64,000 nucleotides of DNA, taken from contig CAWHVF010000005.1 of the NCBI GenBank assembly GCA_963832785.1, positions 2,418,001 through 2,482,000 on the forward strand. The letters are read 5' to 3'. The notes under the pieces were generated by a model. The model had not been told where the DNA came from and ran no database searches. It saw only the letters and a list, made by a program, of their open reading frames with translations. Position numbers and translations under genes: made by a program. This DNA comes from CAWBRT01 sp963832785 (GTDB taxonomy: Bacteria; Acidobacteriota; Terriglobia; Terriglobales; Acidobacteriaceae). Of the stretch, positions 60,278-64,000 are shown in pieces (the stretch's first letter is position 1; each line of letters starts with the position of its first letter).

Positions 60278-60452
60278 TCTTTTTTATCATGGCCCCGACC
60301 CTTGTTCCGCTTTCGGGCACCATTCCTTTTTTGATCTTTCTGCCGCCCATTATGGCACGCGGATCGGATTTAAGATTTCAGATTTTCGATTTCAGATTGA
60401 AAAGCACCCATCTGCGCTATTTGTTCAAATCTTAAATCTGAAATCAAAAATC
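60278..60452. repeat. AT-rich inverted repeat between HipA-like and terminase genes
   Basis: TTTAAGATTTCAGATTTTCG (from 60369) faces AAATCTTAAATCTGAAATC (60426-60444), around a short spacer. It is the third copy of the repeat that also lies at 58.4 and 59.4 kb. Confidence 0.7.
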
Positions 60453-61940
60453 TTAAATCGCCTTGCGCGCGGCCAGCGCGATGGCCATGGCCATTACCGT
60501 ATCGTCATGGCTGCCCCGCTCCGCCTCGGCCCGGCCATCCGGGCGGCGCACGAAGGTGCGGCACTGTTCGAGCAGTCGCCGGCTGTTAAACAGCCGCGGA
60601 TTGCGCGACAGCACGGCCGCCAGCTCTTCCAGCATGGGCGGGCGGTTTACCCGGGTGGTAAGCCAGCCCGGCTTGTCGCCGGCCGGAAACAGGTTGGAGT
60701 AGGCGTGCACGGTCAGCATCTGCGCGATCAACGCGTGCCCGTGGTTGTTGCGCTCCACCACCACCAGGGCGTCGTTGTAGCGGCGGGCCAGCGCCGCCAG
60801 CCGGGCGGCCAGCTCCCGCGGATCGAAATGGCCGTGCAGCTCGGCGCACTGCAGCGCCGTCTCCCGGTCCAGCACCTGGGAGCAGGAGTAGTCGCCGCCG
60901 GCGTTGCCCTCAGCGGGGTCTACACCGATCAGGTACCTTTTGCCCGGCAGTGGCGGCAGCCAGACCTGCAGGCAACCGTTGTCGGCGCTCTCGGCCGGTT
61001 CAGCCAGTTCGCACAGCCTTTGTTCGATGGCCGCCAGCTCGAAGACACACTCGCCGCTGGCCAAAAAGCAGGTAACCGGGTCTTCCGGAAATTCCTCGGC
61101 AAACCGGCTTCCGAAGTCGGCCCGCATCTCCCGGCGGAAGGCGATCTGCTCGCCGTTCAACCCAAAGCGCCGCGCCAGCACCGCTTCCTCATCGTTCAGC
61201 GCCGGCCCGATCGCCGGCCGCCGGTATTCGTGCTCCCACCACCAGGGGAAGAAGTGGCGGATGTAACCGGTCTCCGGCGCCCGCTGCCATTCCTCATAGA
61301 ATGCCCCGGCCGCGCCGTTGGCGGTCGACTCCAGCACGATCTCTCCCTGCGGCGGCACGGCCGCGCGCAGCCCGGCCAGGGTTTCGGACACCTCGCCGGG
61401 CCAGCGCGCCACCTCGGAGCAGTGCAGGTTCTGGATGGTCATGCCGCGCCCGGCGTTGCGGTCCGCCGCCGTCTCCACGCGATACTCGCTGTCGAGGCGC
61501 GGGAAGACGATCTGGCGCACGTTGGCGCGCGAGGTGCACAAGGCCCCCGCCCGCAACCCCTCCGGCAAGTGCTCCACGAAGCGGTGTACGATGCGGAAGA
61601 TCTCCTCGGCCGCCTGCTGCTCGTGCGCCACCTGCACGCTCAGCGTCCCCGGCCGGGTGATGGTGTGCACCAGAAAGCGCGCCGCCACGTAGGTCGTGAT
61701 CCCCAACTGCCTGGCCTTCAAGACGATGTTCTTGCGCCCGCAGCGGCTTTCGAACTCTTTTTGCGCCGCATTCGGGCGCAGCCCACACAGCTCGCCCTGC
61801 CGGGTGCGTATGCGCAGCAACTCCTCGATCAGCATCTCCCGCACGGTTCTTCCGGCCAGGCGCTTGGGCCGGTTGTCCAGACGCTTCCCCAGCCGGCGCA
61901 GCAGCTCCAGATCCAGCGCCCCTGCCGCTTCCAGCCCCAT
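60453..61940 (-). CDS. Phage terminase large subunit
   Basis: This 495-residue packaging motor has an ATPase with an adenine/Walker A-like segment (KNIVLKARQLGITTYVA), a Walker B-like stretch (LHCSEVARWP) and a coupling motif ESTANG. The C-terminal RNase H-type nuclease shows YLIGVDPAEGNAGGDYS, ALVVVERNNHGHAL and SHDDTVMAMAIALAA with the expected acidic residues. The ATG is at 61940. Upstream in transcription order are a 52-residue protein and the tail fibre; downstream, the HipA-like cassette separates it from portal. Confidence 0.92.
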   Translation of the reverse strand: MGLEAAGALDLELLRRLGKRLDNRPKRLAGRTVREMLIEELLRIRTRQGELCGLRPNAAQKEFESRCGRKNIVLKARQLGITTYVAARFLVHTITRPGTLSVQVAHEQQAAEEIFRIVHRFVEHLPEGLRAGALCTSRANVRQIVFPRLDSEYRVETAADRNAGRGMTIQNLHCSEVARWPGEVSETLAGLRAAVPPQGEIVLESTANGAAGAFYEEWQRAPETGYIRHFFPWWWEHEYRRPAIGPALNDEEAVLARRFGLNGEQIAFRREMRADFGSRFAEEFPEDPVTCFLASGECVFELAAIEQRLCELAEPAESADNGCLQVWLPPLPGKRYLIGVDPAEGNAGGDYSCSQVLDRETALQCAELHGHFDPRELAARLAALARRYNDALVVVERNNHGHALIAQMLTVHAYSNLFPAGDKPGWLTTRVNRPPMLEELAAVLSRNPRLFNSRRLLEQCRTFVRRPDGRAEAERGSHDDTVMAMAIALAARKAI

Positions 61941-62063
61941 ACCAGTGCCTCTGAAAAAAGTTTCCAGTTTCGAGTTTCAAGCTTGAGCACTGCCGTGAAT
62001 GGAGGTTACATCTGCCTGCGGCTTCAGTTGCGCCGGCTGCGCTGCGGCAAGCTCGGCCGGCGT

Positions 62064-62222
62064 CTATGCCGGCAGCGGCGTGTTGCCCGCCGCCAGCCAC
62101 TGCTGATACTCCTGATAATCGACATTACGCGGATCGCAAGGAATCACCGCGCCGTCGGCAACCCGCAGCACAGCTTCGGTAGAGATCTGTCCCGTTTTGG
62201 GGTCTCTGATCTGCTGATACAT
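62064..62222 (-). CDS. Small phage protein, 52 residues
   Basis: This short protein (MYQQIRDPKTGQIST, then CDPRNVDYQEYQQWLAAGN) starts 3 nt after the tail-fibre stop. The RNVDYQEYQQWLAAGNTP ending is a common motif at the C-terminus of small tail-fibre-associated or packaging-adjacent phage proteins. The function is unknown. The 123 nt between its stop and the terminase start hold no other gene. Confidence 0.75.
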   Translation of the reverse strand: MYQQIRDPKTGQISTEAVLRVADGAVIPCDPRNVDYQEYQQWLAAGNTPLPA

Positions 62223-62225
62223 GGT

Positions 62226-64000
62226 CTATAGCTCCGCGCTGGCGGTGAAGTGAGTGCCGATGATATTGCCTGCCGCATCGCCAGCGACCTGCGGATTACC
62301 AATCGACAAGCCGATGTCGCCGACCGAACCTACGGCAGAGTTAGTCGTAGCCGAGGCAGAGTCAGCCCCCTGGGTGTAATTGCGCCACTTAAAGGAGATA
62401 CCCCCCGAAGCTGGGTTGGCAAACGTGATGGTGGGCGTAGCACGCATGACAACGGGAAATCTGACCGTCTCGGACCACCCGCTAGTCGTGCCAGTTACTT
62501 GCACGTAGTAGATTATTGCGCCGGCCCACCCCACATTGTTGCTGGAGCAGATCACAGTCTGCGGGCAAGTCTTGTAGAAGTACCGCTGGCAAAGTATCAG
62601 CTCTTCGGTCAACGAACGGCGTTCCCACGGAGTAGCCTGAGTGCCCAACTCCAGTTGCGCGTTGCCGATGGTCCAGGTGCCGGAGGTCTGCGCCCCGACG
62701 CTGAACACGACTTCGATTCCGGTGGTCGCCGCCGCCGGAATGTTAAGCTGCGCGCTGTAGCGGGCAATCGTGCTGCTGATGGTCCAGGTGCCGGTGGCAA
62801 TCTGCGTCCGCGTCGGGCTGGCCAGCGTGCCAAAAGTATCGGTGGTGTTGGCATAGTATGCCGTCCAAGTCACGGTGGTGAGGAGAGAATTCGCCAGTTC
62901 GGCGGAGAGCGTCGCCGTCTGACCCCCCAGGTCAAAACTGTTGGCCGTCTCGATGCGCTGCCCGAAGCCTACGGCGGTGACGCCGCTCGCGCCCGTGAAT
63001 TGGTAACGATAACGAACTGCGCCCGAGCCGGTGATCCTTTGCCCGGTGACATTGGCCCCGGTCGAGTAGGCGTACCAGCGATCGATGGCATACGCCAGGG
63101 CCGCGCCCGCGGTGATGGTTTGCGCCGCCCCGGCATTGCGCTGATCGATACCCTGGCCCTCGGCGTTGATAAGGCGGTTGCGGAAGCCGTTCAGCGAAGC
63201 CATCGACAGGCCGCTATCCTGGATCACCGTGCCGCTGGTACCGCTGAACGCCGCCAGGTCGCCGTCCACCGAACTGCCGGGGCCGCTGAGGTTGCCGGCG
63301 CCAGCCGGAGTGGCCCAAGTGCCATCACCACGCCAGTAAGTCGAGGAGCCGGCGTTTGTGCCCGAATTAAGGCGGCCGACGGAAAGATTGCCGCTGGAAA
63401 TATTGGCGGCATTAGTGGTGTCGGTGGTCGCCGAAGGTGCGAAAGCGACCCCGTTCGTTTTCGTGATCGTCAGGGCGCCGCTGGCGGCTAGCGTGCCGTC
63501 GCCGCTGAGCGACACCACGCCAAAGGCCGTTCCCCCGGAGTTACCAACATAAATCTGCCCGGCGGCCGGCGTGGTGTTAGGCACGATCGCCGCCTTCGTC
63601 TGCGCGTCGTTGGTGACATTGCCCAAAGAGATGTCGGAAGCGGTCAGCGAAATGTTGCCCGAGAGGGCGTGCCCGTTGACCGTGGTCGAGGCCGGAACCG
63701 TGGTCGAGGCCGGAACCTTGGTGGAGTCGTAAACCGTGCAACTGGAGCCCAGCGCGCAGGTCTGCCCGTTGACCGTGGTCGCGGCGTTGGCGGCGGCGAA
63801 GTCGGCCGGCTTTTTGCCCGAATCCATCAGGTAGCGGTTGGCGTCGAACGATGCGAAGTTGCCGCTGACGGCGCTGGCGGGAAGCGGTTCCTTGCTGGCG
63901 TCGGATATCCCGACCGTGCCGTCGGCGTTGACGCCCACGTAGCCGCCCGGCTGGTTTTTGGCGGAAGCCGATACTTTGCCGCCGAGTCCCGCGTCCACGT
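62226..64000 (-). CDS. Phage tail fibre-like protein, 5' end outside window
   Basis: At least 590 C-terminal residues are present and the gene continues beyond the right edge. The N-proximal part is a low-complexity Ser/Thr/Ala/Gly-rich shaft with internal repetition (VPASTTVPASTT) and collagen-free fibre repeats. It is followed by NRLINAEGQGIDQRNAGA, AIDRWYAYSTGANVTGQR and a beta-rich receptor-binding-like domain with QLELGTQATPWERRSLTEEL. This matches the ends of many tail fibres or carbohydrate-binding phage proteins. It lies upstream of terminase, an uncommon position for a fibre gene. Confidence 0.82.
   Translation of the reverse strand, partial: VDAGLGGKVSASAKNQPGGYVGVNADGTVGISDASKEPLPASAVSGNFASFDANRYLMDSGKKPADFAAANAATTVNGQTCALGSSCTVYDSTKVPASTTVPASTTVNGHALSGNISLTASDISLGNVTNDAQTKAAIVPNTTPAAGQIYVGNSGGTAFGVVSLSGDGTLAASGALTITKTNGVAFAPSATTDTTNAANISSGNLSVGRLNSGTNAGSSTYWRGDGTWATPAGAGNLSGPGSSVDGDLAAFSGTSGTVIQDSGLSMASLNGFRNRLINAEGQGIDQRNAGAAQTITAGAALAYAIDRWYAYSTGANVTGQRITGSGAVRYRYQFTGASGVTAVGFGQRIETANSFDLGGQTATLSAELANSLLTTVTWTAYYANTTDTFGTLASPTRTQIATGTWTISSTIARYSAQLNIPAAATTGIEVVFSVGAQTSGTWTIGNAQLELGTQATPWERRSLTEELILCQRYFYKTCPQTVICSSNNVGWAGAIIYYVQVTGTTSGWSETVRFPVVMRATPTITFANPASGGISFKWRNYTQGADSASATTNSAVGSVGDIGLSIGNPQVAGDAAGNIIGTHFTASAEL

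Noticed and set aside
60216..62231. Long plus-strand open frame opposite the terminase gene
   Set aside because: The minus strand encodes a clear terminase; the plus frame is His/Gln/Arg-rich noise.

Overview
The window is GC-rich bacterial chromosomal DNA. The gene architectures (Wzx/Wzy polysaccharide locus headed by a NusG-like antiterminator, MdtABC-type pump, cytochrome-type sensor kinase, PPi-type phosphofructokinase) and the many short intergenic palindromes suggest an Acidobacteriota-like soil or wetland bacterium. That placement is inference from gene style, not from a marker gene. No tRNA, rRNA, CRISPR array or complete insertion sequence was recognised.

Layout. (1) 1-13940, minus strand: a long exopolysaccharide locus read right to left: PilZ protein, NusG/UpxY-like antiterminator, Wzz/BY-kinase, Wza-type exporter, Wzx flippase, GT2, Wzy/ligase, GT4, polysaccharide deacetylase, initiating sugar transferase with a degenerate GGDEF-like N-terminus, then a dehydrogenase/acetyltransferase/aminotransferase trio for an amino sugar. 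It is divergent from a LuxR-type regulator fused to a Sel1-like repeat (14233-15246). (2) 15653-20328: an isopropylmalate/homocitrate synthase-family enzyme, an XhoI/PaeR7I-type restriction-modification pair that looks acquired, and threonine dehydratase. (3) 20659-28106: an MdtABC-like RND pump. (4) 28122-31653: a DapA-like protein lacking its catalytic Lys and Tyr, a PPi-type phosphofructokinase, and a 5'-truncated acetyl-CoA synthetase remnant. (5) 31900-38940: a Crp/Fnr regulator, then HybA/HybB-like redox proteins, a haem-c sensor kinase, an NtrC-type regulator and an archaemetzincin. The regulator gene and the operon are each preceded by a GTGAT-N4-ATCAC palindrome. (6) 39069-47843: mutS2, an AT-richer two-gene cassette (proteasome-beta-like hydrolase plus Panacea/YwgA-like protein), hemB, lipB, a cytochrome c and a lipoylated E2. 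(7) 47972-63998, minus strand: a phage-derived structural operon (tail fibre, terminase, HipA-like/DUF3037 cassette, portal, protease, scaffold-like, capsid, connectors, tail, lysis), with no integrase, repressor or replication gene inside the window.

How it fits together. The polysaccharide locus carries several proteins of c-di-GMP-related folds and its own antiterminator. The HybAB/sensor/NtrC operon looks like a redox-sensing unit under a Crp/Fnr-family regulator. LipB and the E2 protein are functionally linked through lipoylation. The most novel candidates are the proteasome-like/Panacea-like pair (41779-43023), the orphan HybAB-sensor operon, and the phage-like operon with its family of 33-nt hairpins, some of which lie in frame inside coding genes.
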